Positions 48,409 through 58,742 are shown, numbered from the stretch's first letter. The stretch is 64,000 nucleotides of DNA from Hahella ganghwensis DSM 17046 (GCF_000376785.1 NZ_AQXX01000126.1:47155-111154); one strand, 5' to 3'. The notes: generated by a model not told the origin, from the letters alone. Numbers and translations: made by a program.

Positions 48409-48451
48409 GGGAGGGACGTAAACGTGACGATTTGCGCGCCCTCCCCTTTTT
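48409..48451 (+). terminator. Terminator-like hairpin between dctP and dctQ
   Basis: GGGAGGG and CCCTCCC pair around a 23-base loop, followed by five T residues. A smaller CCCAGA/TCTGGG hairpin overlaps its start. It probably lets through only part of the transcripts, giving more binding protein than membrane subunits. Confidence 0.5.
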
Positions 48452-48482
48452 CCAAACTTTTAACGTGTAAGGTTGCAACAGC

Positions 48483-49112
48483 ATGCAAGCTGAAAAAGTA
48501 CTTGCAGACTCAGCTCTGTCAGAAGTAATTCCTCACCATGAAACACAATTGCCGCACACGTGGTTTTCCCTCAAGGTGGATACCTTCGTCGGCAAACTGG
48601 GAGAATGGATCAGTTGGGTCTGGCCCATTCTAATGGGCATTATCATGCTCAATGTCGTGATGCGTTATCTGTTCGGTGAGGGACGTGTCGAATTTGAAGA
48701 ACTGCAATGGCACTTTTATTCCATCGGCTTTCTGGGCGCACTGTCTTTCTGCATCAAGGATGACAGCCATGTGAGGGTTGATGTTCTGCACGAGCGCCTG
48801 CCTCTCAAAGCCAAAGCCTGGATTGAGCTGCTTGGCATCGGCTTACTGCTGGCACCTTTCACCATACTGCTTATCTGGTATGGGCTACCCTTTGTCATAG
48901 ACGCTTGGCAGACCGGCGAAAAGTCTGGCTCACCCGGCGGTCTGCCTTATCGCTGGCTGATAAAATCTGCTCTCCCCCTGGCCATGGTGCTAGTTGGCAT
49001 TGCCATCATCTCACGCATGAGCCGCGTCATCAGCTATCTGTTTCTGATGGACAAAAGTAACAGACCGTATAGTCAATCCAGCACTCAGGGAGGTCACCAT
49101 GGAAGTGAATGA
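48483..49112 (+). CDS. dctQ: TRAP transporter small membrane subunit
   Basis: A 209-residue protein with four spans (near 40-60, 75-95, 115-135 and 165-185) and the DctQ core WPILMGIIMLNVVMRYLFGEG and LGALSFCIKDDSHVRVDV. It pairs with DctM to form the Na+-driven importer. Its stop overlaps the dctM start by 14 bp. AAGG lies 10 bases before the ATG. Confidence 0.93.
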   Translation: MQAEKVLADSALSEVIPHHETQLPHTWFSLKVDTFVGKLGEWISWVWPILMGIIMLNVVMRYLFGEGRVEFEELQWHFYSIGFLGALSFCIKDDSHVRVDVLHERLPLKAKAWIELLGIGLLLAPFTILLIWYGLPFVIDAWQTGEKSGSPGGLPYRWLIKSALPLAMVLVGIAIISRMSRVISYLFLMDKSNRPYSQSSTQGGHHGSE

Positions 49113-50454
49113 ATGGCTTGCCATCGCCATGTTTGTCAGCTTCATCCTGATGATATTCAGTGGCTTTCCAGTTGCCTGGTTGCTGGGAGGTATTGCAGTG
49201 GTATTCACCGGCATCAGCCTGTTTGCAGACAACCACCTGGATACTTTTATCGGGCTGGACTGGAACTATACCGCGCTGACTGTCGACCGTATCTGGGCCA
49301 TTATGAGCAACTGGGTATTGGTAGCCCTCCCCATGTTCGTGTTTATGGGGCAAATGCTGGATCGCTCAGGGGTCGCGGAAAGCTTGATGCATAATGTTTC
49401 CCGCCTGTTTGGCCGACTCAATGGCGGAACGGCGATCGCGGTCGTGCTGATTGGCCTGATGCTGGCCGCATCCACCGGCATCATCGGCGCGTCTGTCGCC
49501 CTCCTCACCTTGCTGGCCTTGCCGGTAATGCTGAAAAACCAGTACCAGTCCGAATTGGCGGTAGGGACAGTCTGCGCCGTGGGCACCCTGGGAATCTTGA
49601 TTCCTCCCAGCATTATGCTCGTAATGATGGCCGATCAGCTTGCTCTGTCTGTCGGTGATCTGTTTCTTGGAGCAGTCTTTCCCGGCGTTCTGCTTGGGAG
49701 CGCTTTTATTCTCTATATTGTCATCAGAGCATTCTTCAACCCAGATCTGGCACCTGTGGGAGATGCAACTGAATCCCTTGACTGGAACGTAGTACTGAAC
49801 GCCATGAAAGCGATCATCCCTCCTGCTCTGTTAATCCTGGCGGTTCTGGGCTCTATCTTCATGGGCCTGGCCACACCTACCGAAGCCTCCGGCGTTGGAG
49901 CTTTTGGCGCAACTTTGCTGGCCTGGTACAACAAAAAACTGAACCTCGCGGTTTTCAAAACCGTTTGTATACAGACCAGCCAGACCACCGGATTCATATT
50001 TGCGATTCTGATCGGTGCCACTGCGTTTTCACTGGTCCTACGGGGACTGGGTGGCGACGAACTGATCGAATCCGCACTGACAGGCCTACCATTTGGTCCA
50101 ACCGGCATTGTGATCAGCATTCTGTTCTGCACATTCCTGTTGGGATTTTTCCTGGACTGGATTGAAATCACACTGATCATCCTGCCATTAGTCGCACCGG
50201 TGGTGGAATCCCTTGGCTTCAACCTGGTGTGGTTCACGGTTCTGTTCGCGGTTTGTCTGCAGACTTCCTTCCTGACACCACCGGTTGGATTTGCCCTGTT
50301 CTACTGCAAAGGCGTCGCACCTCCCCAAATCAAAGTAGGCACCCTGTACCGAGGCGTAACGCCTTTTATTGTGTTGCAGCTGCTGGCAATCACTATTGTC
50401 TTCGTCTGGCCAGCCATCGTGACATGGCTACCTTCCCAAGCCTACGGCAATTAA
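49099..50454 (+). CDS. dctM: TRAP transporter large permease
   Basis: A 451-residue DctM with about twelve spans, forming the transport channel (FSGFPVAWLLGGIAVVF; LLTLLALPVMLKNQY; ILIPPSIMLVMMADQLALSV; TPPVGFALFYCKGVAP). It starts within the end of dctQ, so translation is coupled. The CoA-transferase gene follows 100 bp later without a terminator. Confidence 0.96.
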   Translation: MEVNEWLAIAMFVSFILMIFSGFPVAWLLGGIAVVFTGISLFADNHLDTFIGLDWNYTALTVDRIWAIMSNWVLVALPMFVFMGQMLDRSGVAESLMHNVSRLFGRLNGGTAIAVVLIGLMLAASTGIIGASVALLTLLALPVMLKNQYQSELAVGTVCAVGTLGILIPPSIMLVMMADQLALSVGDLFLGAVFPGVLLGSAFILYIVIRAFFNPDLAPVGDATESLDWNVVLNAMKAIIPPALLILAVLGSIFMGLATPTEASGVGAFGATLLAWYNKKLNLAVFKTVCIQTSQTTGFIFAILIGATAFSLVLRGLGGDELIESALTGLPFGPTGIVISILFCTFLLGFFLDWIEITLIILPLVAPVVESLGFNLVWFTVLFAVCLQTSFLTPPVGFALFYCKGVAPPQIKVGTLYRGVTPFIVLQLLAITIVFVWPAIVTWLPSQAYGN

Positions 50455-50554
50455 CAATTCAAGCGTATGTCTACTGATTTTTCGGCTCGTGGCAACGCAC
50501 TATTCAGACCTGTGGCTGCCTGCTTTCCGGGTCGACGGATATAAGGAGATTGGA

Positions 50555-52195
50555 ATGTCATCCATCAAACATCACAAGCTCGTCAGTCCTACCGAGGCCG
50601 CTGCACTGATTCCCAACGGCGCCACCATTGCCACTGCCGGCTTTGTAGGCATCGGGTTTGCCGAAGAGCTGGCCATCGCTGTAGAGCAGCGCTTTTTACA
50701 GCAGCAGACACCTGGCGACCTGACGCTGGTTTATGCGGCCGGTCAGGGGGATGGTAAAGAACGCGGCCTCAATCATTTCGGCCATGACGGCATGGTGAAA
50801 CGGGTCATTGGCGGGCACTGGGGACTGGTTCCAAAACTGGGCGCATTGGCATGTGACGGCAAACTTGAAGCCTACAACCTCCCCCAAGGGGTCATCAGCC
50901 ACCTGTTTCGTGATATTGCGGCCGGCAAGCCCGGCCTGCTGACCCAAGTAGGACTGCATACCTTTGTCGATCCACGCTACGAAGGTGGAAAGATCAATCA
51001 GACCACCCGGGAAGAGCTGGTGGAACTGATGCACATTGGTGGCGAGGAATACCTGTTCTATAAAACTTTCCCCATTCATATCGCCCTGTTGCGCGGCACT
51101 ACCGCCGACCCCAAAGGCAATATTACCGGGGAGCGTGAAGCCCTGCCCCTGGAGAGTCTGGCAATTGCCCAGGCAGTGCATAACTGCGGCGGCAAAGTCA
51201 TTGTCCAGGTTGAACGGCTGACCGACAGACACCGACTGCATCCAGGACAAGTCACAATCCCTGGAATACTGGTGGATCATGTGGTCCTGGCGCCCCCGGA
51301 ACACCATCAGCAAACCTTTGCTGAAACTTATAATCCCGCCTATAGCGGTGAAATTCATGAATCACCGGGCACCTGCGAGGAAGCTCTTAATCTCAGAACC
51401 TTGATCGCCCGTCGTGCTGCTATGGAACTTCGCCGGAACGCCATCATCAACCTGGGCATTGGCATGCCTGAAGAAATCGCCAATGTCGCTTACCGGGAAG
51501 CCGTATTGGACCAGATCACCCTGACCATAGAACCCGGCGGAATTGGAGGCCGCCCCGCAGGAGGGCTCAGCTTCGGAGCCGTCAGCAACGCCGAGGCGAT
51601 CATCGACCAGCCGGCACAGTTCGATTTCTACGACGGTGGCGGTATTGATCAGGCTTTTCTCGGCATGGCCCAAATGGACGCCCAGGGCAACGTCAATGTC
51701 AGCCGGTTTGGCAATCGCATGGCCGGTGCCGGCGGGTTCATCAATATCAGCCAGAACGCCAAAGAAGTATTCTTTCTGGGGACATTTTGTGCAGGTTCTC
51801 CCCAACCGCTCATTGAAAATGGTGAAATACGCATGAACGGCGACAACAAAAAGAGCAAACTGGTTCACAACGTGGAGCATTTAACCTTCAGCGGCCAGTA
51901 TGCCCTGCGCAGAGGCCAGAAGATTAAGTACATAACAGAACGTTGTGTATTTCAGCTTACAACCTCCGGTGTGGAACTGACCGAGGTCGCCCCGGGAGTC
52001 CAGATAGATCGGGACATTCTTCCTTTCATGGGGTTTAAGCCCCTGATCTCTCCGCAACTCAGCGTTATGCCCATTCAATGCCTGAAACCCGGCCCCATAG
52101 ACCTGACCCTCAAGCCTTACGGCACCCTTGCTGACAGAGGCTCAGAAGTCAGCCGGCCCCACATCCAGACGCATTCACAGGAAGCGGTAAACTGA
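50555..52195 (+). CDS. Family I CoA-transferase, fused alpha and beta parts
   Basis: About 546 residues in which the alpha (about 1-290) and beta (about 300-530) halves of a CoA-transferase are joined, as in propionate or acetate CoA-transferases (YdiF/Pct type). The catalytic glutamate is in the TIEPGGIGGRPAGG segment. The enzyme moves CoA between acyl-CoA and a free acid. Downstream of the TRAP genes it should activate the imported acid or a product of it. The start at 50555 has AAGGAG 7 bases before it. A GTG at 50489 is in frame but lacks a site. Confidence 0.93.
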   Translation: MSSIKHHKLVSPTEAAALIPNGATIATAGFVGIGFAEELAIAVEQRFLQQQTPGDLTLVYAAGQGDGKERGLNHFGHDGMVKRVIGGHWGLVPKLGALACDGKLEAYNLPQGVISHLFRDIAAGKPGLLTQVGLHTFVDPRYEGGKINQTTREELVELMHIGGEEYLFYKTFPIHIALLRGTTADPKGNITGEREALPLESLAIAQAVHNCGGKVIVQVERLTDRHRLHPGQVTIPGILVDHVVLAPPEHHQQTFAETYNPAYSGEIHESPGTCEEALNLRTLIARRAAMELRRNAIINLGIGMPEEIANVAYREAVLDQITLTIEPGGIGGRPAGGLSFGAVSNAEAIIDQPAQFDFYDGGGIDQAFLGMAQMDAQGNVNVSRFGNRMAGAGGFINISQNAKEVFFLGTFCAGSPQPLIENGEIRMNGDNKKSKLVHNVEHLTFSGQYALRRGQKIKYITERCVFQLTTSGVELTEVAPGVQIDRDILPFMGFKPLISPQLSVMPIQCLKPGPIDLTLKPYGTLADRGSEVSRPHIQTHSQEAVN

Positions 52196-52347
52196 TCCGA
52201 TGGGCTGTACAGTGACAGCCCCTTACCAGCGTTGTGTCGAAGCGGCAGACTTGACGAACCGTGATAATGACGATAAAAACGACATTGTGAACATTGAATA
52301 ACCAGTTTCATTCAAGACAACTTTTATTCAAGGTATATTTCTATCAT

Positions 52348-53115
52348 ATGACTCGCCCCAGCTACCGTCTTACAGTACTGAGGGGTGCATTTAAGGGATT
52401 ATTGAGCGCATCCCGCTCGCCGGTTAAAGCCCTGGTCGCCAGCTTTCCTCTATGGTGTTCAGTGCATGCCCATAGCTTGGAAAAACATGCCACTCACCCA
52501 CCCCATATCCCAACAACAACCGTCAACCTCCCGGCCACGACCCCCTTTAGCGAACGCAGTTCACTCAGCATCGCTCGCCTGCTAAAAAGCTTGCCCAAGC
52601 AATCCGCCCAGCGTGTAAGGGATTGGTTAAGGCTGGTGGACCAGAATCGCTTGCGCCCCATGGCAACCAAACTGAAAGCAGTAAATGAGTTTTTCAATTC
52701 TCTAGCCTATATGACCGACCAGGATATGTGGAATCTTGAGGATTACTGGGCAACCCCACTGGAAGTAATTGCCAATGGTAAGGGAGATTGCGAAGACTTG
52801 GCTATTGCCAAATATTTCACATTGCGGGCTATGGGGGTTTCCAGCCAGCAACTGGGAATCAGCTATGTCAAAAGCTACCGATTACCCACGGCCCATATGG
52901 TACTGGACTATTACGAGTCTCGGGAGGGACGGCCAGTAACACTGGACAATCTGGACAACAACATCCGTGAAAGACCTGACCTGAATGCCATTTACAGTTT
53001 CAATGAGGATCATGTCTGGGCAAGTCACAACCGAGCTTCCAATGTTGGCTCTCCTTCCGACATACGACACTGGCTGATGCTACAGGAAAAACTCAGCGAC
53101 CAACTTCTGTTCTGA
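52348..53115 (+). CDS. Transglutaminase-like cysteine protease, LapG-like
   Basis: About 255 residues with an N-terminal hydrophobic export signal (SFPLWCSVHAHS) and a BTLCP (bacterial transglutaminase-like cysteine protease) domain. The triad is visible: Cys148 in KGDCEDLA, His in PTAHMVLDYY and the Asp in the following NLDNNIRERPD region. In Pseudomonas LapG cuts large adhesins under c-di-GMP control through LapD. No lapD or adhesin is in the window. ATG 52348 is used over the TTG at 52294. Its own ribosome site is weak. Confidence 0.85.
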   Translation: MTRPSYRLTVLRGAFKGLLSASRSPVKALVASFPLWCSVHAHSLEKHATHPPHIPTTTVNLPATTPFSERSSLSIARLLKSLPKQSAQRVRDWLRLVDQNRLRPMATKLKAVNEFFNSLAYMTDQDMWNLEDYWATPLEVIANGKGDCEDLAIAKYFTLRAMGVSSQQLGISYVKSYRLPTAHMVLDYYESREGRPVTLDNLDNNIRERPDLNAIYSFNEDHVWASHNRASNVGSPSDIRHWLMLQEKLSDQLLF

Positions 53116-53389
53116 GCAACTTCATTTTATTGCCGAACGGCCCTATAGGCCCCTGTCAACCAGCGCCCCACATCAATTTCTTCTGCGGTGACTTTCTTGC
53201 CGACCAGGGGAAGGATAAGATGGCACGGAAATATCTGATTCGGGTTCTGGGTACCCCTTACCTGACCGCCTCATTGCCGACGCTGGTCGCAGGGAGGAAA
53301 TCCAGGCGGCCCTGAACAAACTAAAACGATGAAAGACAGATCTCAAATCTTTTCGATCCACCAACCTTATCGAATAGTAAGGAAGTGCT

Positions 53390-54052
53390 TTGAGAATATT
53401 GCTGGTTGAAGACGACGAGCTATTAGCCGATGGCATTCGCACATCTCTGTCGCTGAAGTCCAACGCCGTGGACTGGGTGGAATCAGGTGAAGACGCCCTG
53501 CATGCCGTCAAAGTTGGATTGTTCGATATAATCATCCTCGATCTCGGGCTCCCGGGTATCGATGGTCTGACAGTGCTGCGCAAACTCAGGGCTGAGGGAA
53601 ACCAGACCCCAATCCTGATTCTCAGCGCCAGAGACCGGATTCAGGACCGGGTCCAGGGACTGGACTCCGGCGCCGATGATTATCTGCTGAAACCATTCGA
53701 CGTCAGTGAATTACTGGCCCGCCTGAGGGCCCTCACACGACGCTCAATCGGGCAACGGCAACCTGAAATCAGCCTCAATGATATCCGGATACTTCCCCAC
53801 TCTTACCAAGTGTTCAAAGCCGAGACGGAAATTAAATTATCGCGCCGGGAATACGCGATCCTTCATGAACTGGCCAGCCACCGGGGAAGAGTTCTTTCCC
53901 GGGAGCAGTTGGAGGATCTTATTTACGGCTGGTCTGATGAGGTTTCCAGCAACACCATGGAAGTCCACATCCACAACCTGCGTAAAAAACTGGGCAATCA
54001 GTTGATTAAAACTGTCCGGGGTCTCGGCTACACCATTGAGTCAGGCCAATGA
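53390..54052 (+). CDS. OmpR-family response regulator, QseB/PmrA-like
   Basis: A 220-residue protein with a receiver (acidic pair in VEDDE, phospho-site Asp51 in ILDLGLPG, Lys in LLKPF) and a winged-helix DNA-binding domain (about 125-218). The start is TTG at 53390, supported by AAGGAAG 5 bases before it and by the family's usual MRILLVEDD beginning. The kinase gene overlaps its end (ATGA). Confidence 0.93.
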   Translation: MRILLVEDDELLADGIRTSLSLKSNAVDWVESGEDALHAVKVGLFDIIILDLGLPGIDGLTVLRKLRAEGNQTPILILSARDRIQDRVQGLDSGADDYLLKPFDVSELLARLRALTRRSIGQRQPEISLNDIRILPHSYQVFKAETEIKLSRREYAILHELASHRGRVLSREQLEDLIYGWSDEVSSNTMEVHIHNLRKKLGNQLIKTVRGLGYTIESGQ

Positions 54053-55515
54053 CACTGCAAATCACCTCAATCAAGCGTTTTCTGCTGATCAGCATCTCCG
54101 CCCTGATCATTATCAGTGGTCTGATCACCCTGGTCACCAACTATGTAGAAACCCAGGAACAGGTGGAAGAGCTATTTGATGCGGAACTGGCCCAGATGTC
54201 CCGTTTATTACAGAGCACACTGGCCAATCAGCTCAAAAGCACTCATCTCAGCTCCCTGCAGCAGCCCCTGGTCTATGAAGACTTTGGCGAAAGCAAGGAT
54301 ATGAGTAGTGACGAAGAAGACTACGATGAATACAACGAACTGGGACATAAATACGAAAAGAAACTCGCTTTCCAGGTTTGGCATGAGAATGGTCAACTCC
54401 TGATCCATACAAAATCAGCCAAGGGATATGACTATCAGAGAATGCCTGTCGGCTTTCATAATTTAAAAACGGACGACAATCGTTGGCGCATCTTCACACT
54501 GCATGATTCAAAACTGAAGTTATGGATACAGGTGGCGCAAAGGGCTGATGGCAGAAGCGAACTGACCCAGGAGATTGCCCTGCAGTCAATCTGGCCTTCT
54601 CTGATACTGATTGTACTATTGGTTTTCGGCGTCAGTTGGGTGGTGAGAAAAGGTTTAATGCCACTGGGCGAAGTTTCCTCGCAGCTGAAACAACGCAGTG
54701 CAGACAATCTCTCGACACTCCCCCACCATCACTATCCTGCAGAACTGCAGACGCTGGTATCATCCCTTAACGACCTGTTCACGCGGCTACAGAAAGCCAT
54801 GGAACGGGAACGCCGCTTTACTGCGGATGCCGCACATGAGCTTCGCACACCGTTGGCGGCCACCAAAGTTCATTTGGAAAATGCCACTGCCGCACTTGAC
54901 GCCCTGACAGAGGCATCCTCTCCCGCCCTGTCGGAGACAAGCAACGAGATGTCGCCGACCTCCTGTCAGCAGGTTGCAGGAGACAGTGTCCGCAAAGCGT
55001 TAACCGGAATGCAGCGCCTGATTCACATGGTGGAACAGCTCCTGCAATTAAGCCGCCTTGATCAGGAAAACGCAGCACTTGAGAAAAAGCCCATCTCCTG
55101 GCGTGACCTGGTGAATGAAGAACTCTCTGCCATGGAAGACTATGCCGGGCAAAAGGGTATCAGGATGAAAGTGCTGGAACGGGAATCCTCTCCCATTCTG
55201 GGAAATGCGTCCATGTTGCGTATATTACTTCGAAACCTGCTGGACAACGCCATATGCTATTCCCCCCCACACTCCGAAATAACGATATCCCTTGAAGACC
55301 ACCAACTGACGGTTGAGGATCAGGGACCAGGCATACCACCCGAACTGAGGGAACAGATGTTTGAACGCTTTTACAGAGGCAAAGCAACCAGGGAGTCTGG
55401 CAGTGGCCTGGGCCTTTCCATCAGCTTGCAGATTGCTGAATTGCACGACGCCACTCTGTCCATGTCCGATACGGAAAACAGTCCCACCGGACTGCGAATG
55501 AGTCTGTCTTACTAA
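54049..55515 (+). CDS. Sensor histidine kinase, QseC/PmrB-like
   Basis: A 488-residue membrane kinase with two spans (about 9-30 and 180-200) around a periplasmic domain with an acidic patch (EDYDEYNE, SSDEEDY). HAMP-type linker, HisKA with His263 (AAHELRTPLAAT) and HATPase (NLLDNAICYS; DQGPGIPPE; GSGLGLSIS) follow. It is translated together with the preceding regulator. The acidic periplasmic patch could bind cations, as in PmrB or PhoQ, but this is an inference. Confidence 0.92.
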   Translation: MTLQITSIKRFLLISISALIIISGLITLVTNYVETQEQVEELFDAELAQMSRLLQSTLANQLKSTHLSSLQQPLVYEDFGESKDMSSDEEDYDEYNELGHKYEKKLAFQVWHENGQLLIHTKSAKGYDYQRMPVGFHNLKTDDNRWRIFTLHDSKLKLWIQVAQRADGRSELTQEIALQSIWPSLILIVLLVFGVSWVVRKGLMPLGEVSSQLKQRSADNLSTLPHHHYPAELQTLVSSLNDLFTRLQKAMERERRFTADAAHELRTPLAATKVHLENATAALDALTEASSPALSETSNEMSPTSCQQVAGDSVRKALTGMQRLIHMVEQLLQLSRLDQENAALEKKPISWRDLVNEELSAMEDYAGQKGIRMKVLERESSPILGNASMLRILLRNLLDNAICYSPPHSEITISLEDHQLTVEDQGPGIPPELREQMFERFYRGKATRESGSGLGLSISLQIAELHDATLSMSDTENSPTGLRMSLSY

Positions 55516-55591
55516 CCGGAATCATGATGCAGAAATGGACCCTCATCCGCCCAGGTTGATTAGAGCGGCCTGGCCATACCGACGAACGGTA

Positions 55592-57526
55592 TCACCCTGT
55601 TTTGAAGTTCGCCATTAGACGGGTCAGTGTTTCAGAGAGACTTGTCAGCTCTGCACACAGCTGCCGCACCCGATTGGCCGAATCAAACGTATCCGAGCTG
55701 ATTGTCTCCACTTCCACCACATGTTTGGTAATATCTTCCACTACATGACTCTGCTCCTCGGTGGCGGTGGCAACCTGGAAATTAATATCACTGATCTGCT
55801 CCACAGCGACAAATATATCCTCCAGAACAGAACCGGTCTTATTAACGCTCGTCACGCTATTTTCCGTATTCTGTTTGCCTCGCGCGATGGCTTCGACTGC
55901 CTTGCCAGCACCGCCTTGTAGCGCATCAATCATTTCAGCGATTTCATCTGTCGATTCCGCCGTCCTCTTCGCCAGACCGCGTACTTCATCGGCAACCACT
56001 GCAAAACCACGCCCAGCCTCACCGGCCCTGGCCGCTTCGATCGCGGCGTTCAAGGCCAGCAAATTGGTCTGTTCGGAAATCCCCCGTATCACATTGAGAA
56101 TCCCGCCAATTTTCTCTGCCTGATCCCCCAGATCATTGACGACCTGACTGGTACTTTCCATTTCGCAGGCCAGCGACTGTATCATGCCGATCGTTTCCCG
56201 CACCGCCGTCTGTCCCTGAGAGGATTTCTCCTTCGCCTCAACGGCTGCTCCCGAGGCGGTATTGGCATTGGACGCAATTTCCTGAACCGTTGACCCCATT
56301 TCGGTGATCGCTGAAGCCACACTTTCGATACTGACTTTCTGGTTTTCAATCGATGTGGCACTCTCATCGGATATGCCTTTCACCTGATTGGTCACCGTCA
56401 TCAGTTGTTCCGCCTGCTGGGATACCTCTGAAATAATGGCGCACAGCTTTTCCTCAAATGCATTAAAGCTTTCACAAAGCACCCCCAGCTCATCCTCACT
56501 GGTTACATCCAGCCGGGTCGTCAGATCCCCACCACCTTTGGATATTTCGTTGAGCAGGCGTGATGTCTCACGAATGGGTTGTGAGATCGCCCTGGCAGTC
56601 AATATGGCCAATATGATAAAGATCACCGCGATAACACAGGCAAGCAGGATACTCTTGATCAGCGCCGCATTGATGACACCGTACAGCTCCGCCTGAGGAA
56701 CCACGGCAATTACCCGGTAGTTAAATGTTGGCACCGTATAAGAGGCAGCCACATATTCCGCCCCGTCATCTACAAATCGGGTGACGTTGAACTGAGCTCC
56801 GCCGGTCAGGACCTTCGCCACCTCTCCGACTCCCGTCAGCGTTTTCAGTGCCTTTCCTGTCTGCTCTTTGTCTGGATGAATCAGAACGTTGCCTTTTTGA
56901 TCGGCGACAAACACATACCCGGTCTCTTCGATCCGGAATTCACGAATCAATGTCGTCAATTCATCCACGCTCAGTCCCAGACCTGCCGCTCCGATTGTCT
57001 GCCCTCCCTGCTTCACCGCATAGTTGACGAATAACGTCAGCGGACCGGTGCCTTCAAAATAGTCGAGATTGATATCGTAGTTCAGTCCGCTGCCAAGGAA
57101 TCCATAAAACCACTGGTCATTAGCGTTACTGGCGCTCATGTCTTTCAGAACACCATCCTGGGTATAGTATTTGTTTGACACACTGGAAACGTAAAACACC
57201 ACATCAGCTTGAGTACTGGATTTTACCTGACGAAAGAATTCGACCGCCCGGGACTGGTCTGATTCAGGCTCGCCATTCCGAATCCAGGACTGCAGATAGG
57301 CATTTTCAGCTACCAACTGGGAACTTTTCACCGGCTGTAATAACAGCCCTTCGATTTTATTGCTGATGCTCTCCAGGCTGCTTGGCAGGATTTTGGATTC
57401 CAGGCGTTCTTCAATAAGACTTCGAGAGTTGCGATCATTCAACCAGGTCAACAGACCTAACGATATGACGAGCGCCGCGACGATAATAGCGGTAAGTTTT
57501 TGCTGAATGCTGATTTTCGACCACAT
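55592..57526 (-). CDS. Methyl-accepting chemotaxis protein with dCache sensor
   Basis: A 644-residue receptor: span (about 11-30), dCache-type periplasmic domain (about 40-280), second span (about 288-310), HAMP (about 310-365) and cytoplasmic signalling part with the invariant hairpin tip (LLALNAAIEAARAGEAGRGF). dCache receptors sense amino acids, organic acids and similar. It lies convergent to the QseC-like kinase gene and has no adjacent che genes. Confidence 0.94.
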   Translation of the reverse strand: MWSKISIQQKLTAIIVAALVISLGLLTWLNDRNSRSLIEERLESKILPSSLESISNKIEGLLLQPVKSSQLVAENAYLQSWIRNGEPESDQSRAVEFFRQVKSSTQADVVFYVSSVSNKYYTQDGVLKDMSASNANDQWFYGFLGSGLNYDINLDYFEGTGPLTLFVNYAVKQGGQTIGAAGLGLSVDELTTLIREFRIEETGYVFVADQKGNVLIHPDKEQTGKALKTLTGVGEVAKVLTGGAQFNVTRFVDDGAEYVAASYTVPTFNYRVIAVVPQAELYGVINAALIKSILLACVIAVIFIILAILTARAISQPIRETSRLLNEISKGGGDLTTRLDVTSEDELGVLCESFNAFEEKLCAIISEVSQQAEQLMTVTNQVKGISDESATSIENQKVSIESVASAITEMGSTVQEIASNANTASGAAVEAKEKSSQGQTAVRETIGMIQSLACEMESTSQVVNDLGDQAEKIGGILNVIRGISEQTNLLALNAAIEAARAGEAGRGFAVVADEVRGLAKRTAESTDEIAEMIDALQGGAGKAVEAIARGKQNTENSVTSVNKTGSVLEDIFVAVEQISDINFQVATATEEQSHVVEDITKHVVEVETISSDTFDSANRVRQLCAELTSLSETLTRLMANFKTG

Positions 57527-57745
57527 TGAGAGTTTGCCTCACCTCGAAGATAACGTTGGACGACTAATCCAGCTCCCAGAATCTGCCCCGGCCACCAAAA
57601 TCAAATCGATGGCAGGGCTTTTTCCAGCAACTGGATTTTCCCGGTCACTATTACCGGTCAATATAAAAGGTAGACGATAATCGATGGTTTGGCAGAAACC
57701 GACTGTCACAAATGTCAGAAAATGATCAGGGCCTGAGACAGCGAA

Positions 57746-58726
57746 TCACATACCTATTTTAATAACCGCTTTCCCCGTCAGTTTGCGCCCGGCCATGTCC
57801 GCAATCGCCTGACCAGCCTCCTCAAATTCATAGATTCTATTGACTCGGGGATTGATTTTGCCTTCCTTTATCCAGTCCATCATTCGCAGGAAGTTCGCCT
57901 GATTGTCATGAGGCTGACGCTGGGTAAACGCCCCCCAGAAAACCCCAACAATGTCACAACCTTTCAGCAGGGTAAGATTGGCAGGTAATTTAGGGATATC
58001 ACCGGCCGCAAACCCGATGATCAGGTGCCTTCCGCACCATGCCATGGAGCGTAAGGCCAGCTCACTGAGATCACCTCCAACCGGGTCGTACACGACATCC
58101 ACTCCCTGGCCTTTGGTTAATTGTTTGAGTGCGTCTTTGAGGTTGTTTTCGGTATAGTTGATCAGCTCATCTGCTCCCGCCTCTTTGGCGATGGCCAGCT
58201 TTTCAGCACTTCCCGCTGCGGCGATGACCCTGGCCCCTATCGCTTTTCCCAATTCTACCGCTGCCAGCCCGACTCCGCCCCCGGCGCCAAGAACCAGCAA
58301 TGTCTCGCCGGACTGCAATCGTCCCCGCTGCGTCAATGCATGCATAGAGGTTCCGTAAGTCATCACAAAGCCTGCGGCATTCACCAGATCTATCCCTTCA
58401 GGCACAGGAATCAGGTTGCTTTCCGCCACTGCAACTTTCTCGGCAAATCCTCCCCAACCAGTTAATCCCATCACCCGGTCTCCCGGTTTGAAGTTCTTCA
58501 CTTTGTCACCGACCTGAGAAACCACGCCGGCGATCTCCCCACCGGGACTGAAAGGCATCGGAGGCTGAAATTGATACTTGCCCTGGATAATCAGAGTATC
58601 AGGAAAGTTGACTCCCGCCGCGGTCACATCCACCACACAACTAACGGCTCCCAGTTTGGGGTCAGGCACCTCCTCTATCGCCAGCATGTCCGGGGGACCG
58701 TATTCTTTGCATAAAAGTGCACGCAT
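57746..58726 (-). CDS. NADPH:quinone oxidoreductase, zinc-independent MDR family
   Basis: A 326-residue medium-chain reductase with a Rossmann motif (GAGGGVGLAAVELGK) and the quinone-reductase style sequence (AAGVNFPDTLIIQGKYQF, PFSPGGEIAGVV). No structural or catalytic zinc cysteines. It reduces quinones or enoyl groups with NADPH. Single gene. Three copies of a 12-base sequence lie just upstream. Confidence 0.92.
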   Translation of the reverse strand: MRALLCKEYGPPDMLAIEEVPDPKLGAVSCVVDVTAAGVNFPDTLIIQGKYQFQPPMPFSPGGEIAGVVSQVGDKVKNFKPGDRVMGLTGWGGFAEKVAVAESNLIPVPEGIDLVNAAGFVMTYGTSMHALTQRGRLQSGETLLVLGAGGGVGLAAVELGKAIGARVIAAAGSAEKLAIAKEAGADELINYTENNLKDALKQLTKGQGVDVVYDPVGGDLSELALRSMAWCGRHLIIGFAAGDIPKLPANLTLLKGCDIVGVFWGAFTQRQPHDNQANFLRMMDWIKEGKINPRVNRIYEFEEAGQAIADMAGRKLTGKAVIKIGM

Positions 58727-58742
58727 TCAGAAATCCTCATTT

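Noticed and set aside
50696..51358. 220-codon frame on the minus strand
   Set aside because: Antisense to the CoA-transferase, whose conserved motifs fill the region.
53219..53332. Open stretch of 37 codons (DGTEISDSGSGYPLPDRL and onward) between the LapG-like gene and the TTG-start regulator
   Set aside because: It reads like the end of a protein but has no start codon and no upstream part in any frame. It may be a gene remnant, too little to annotate.
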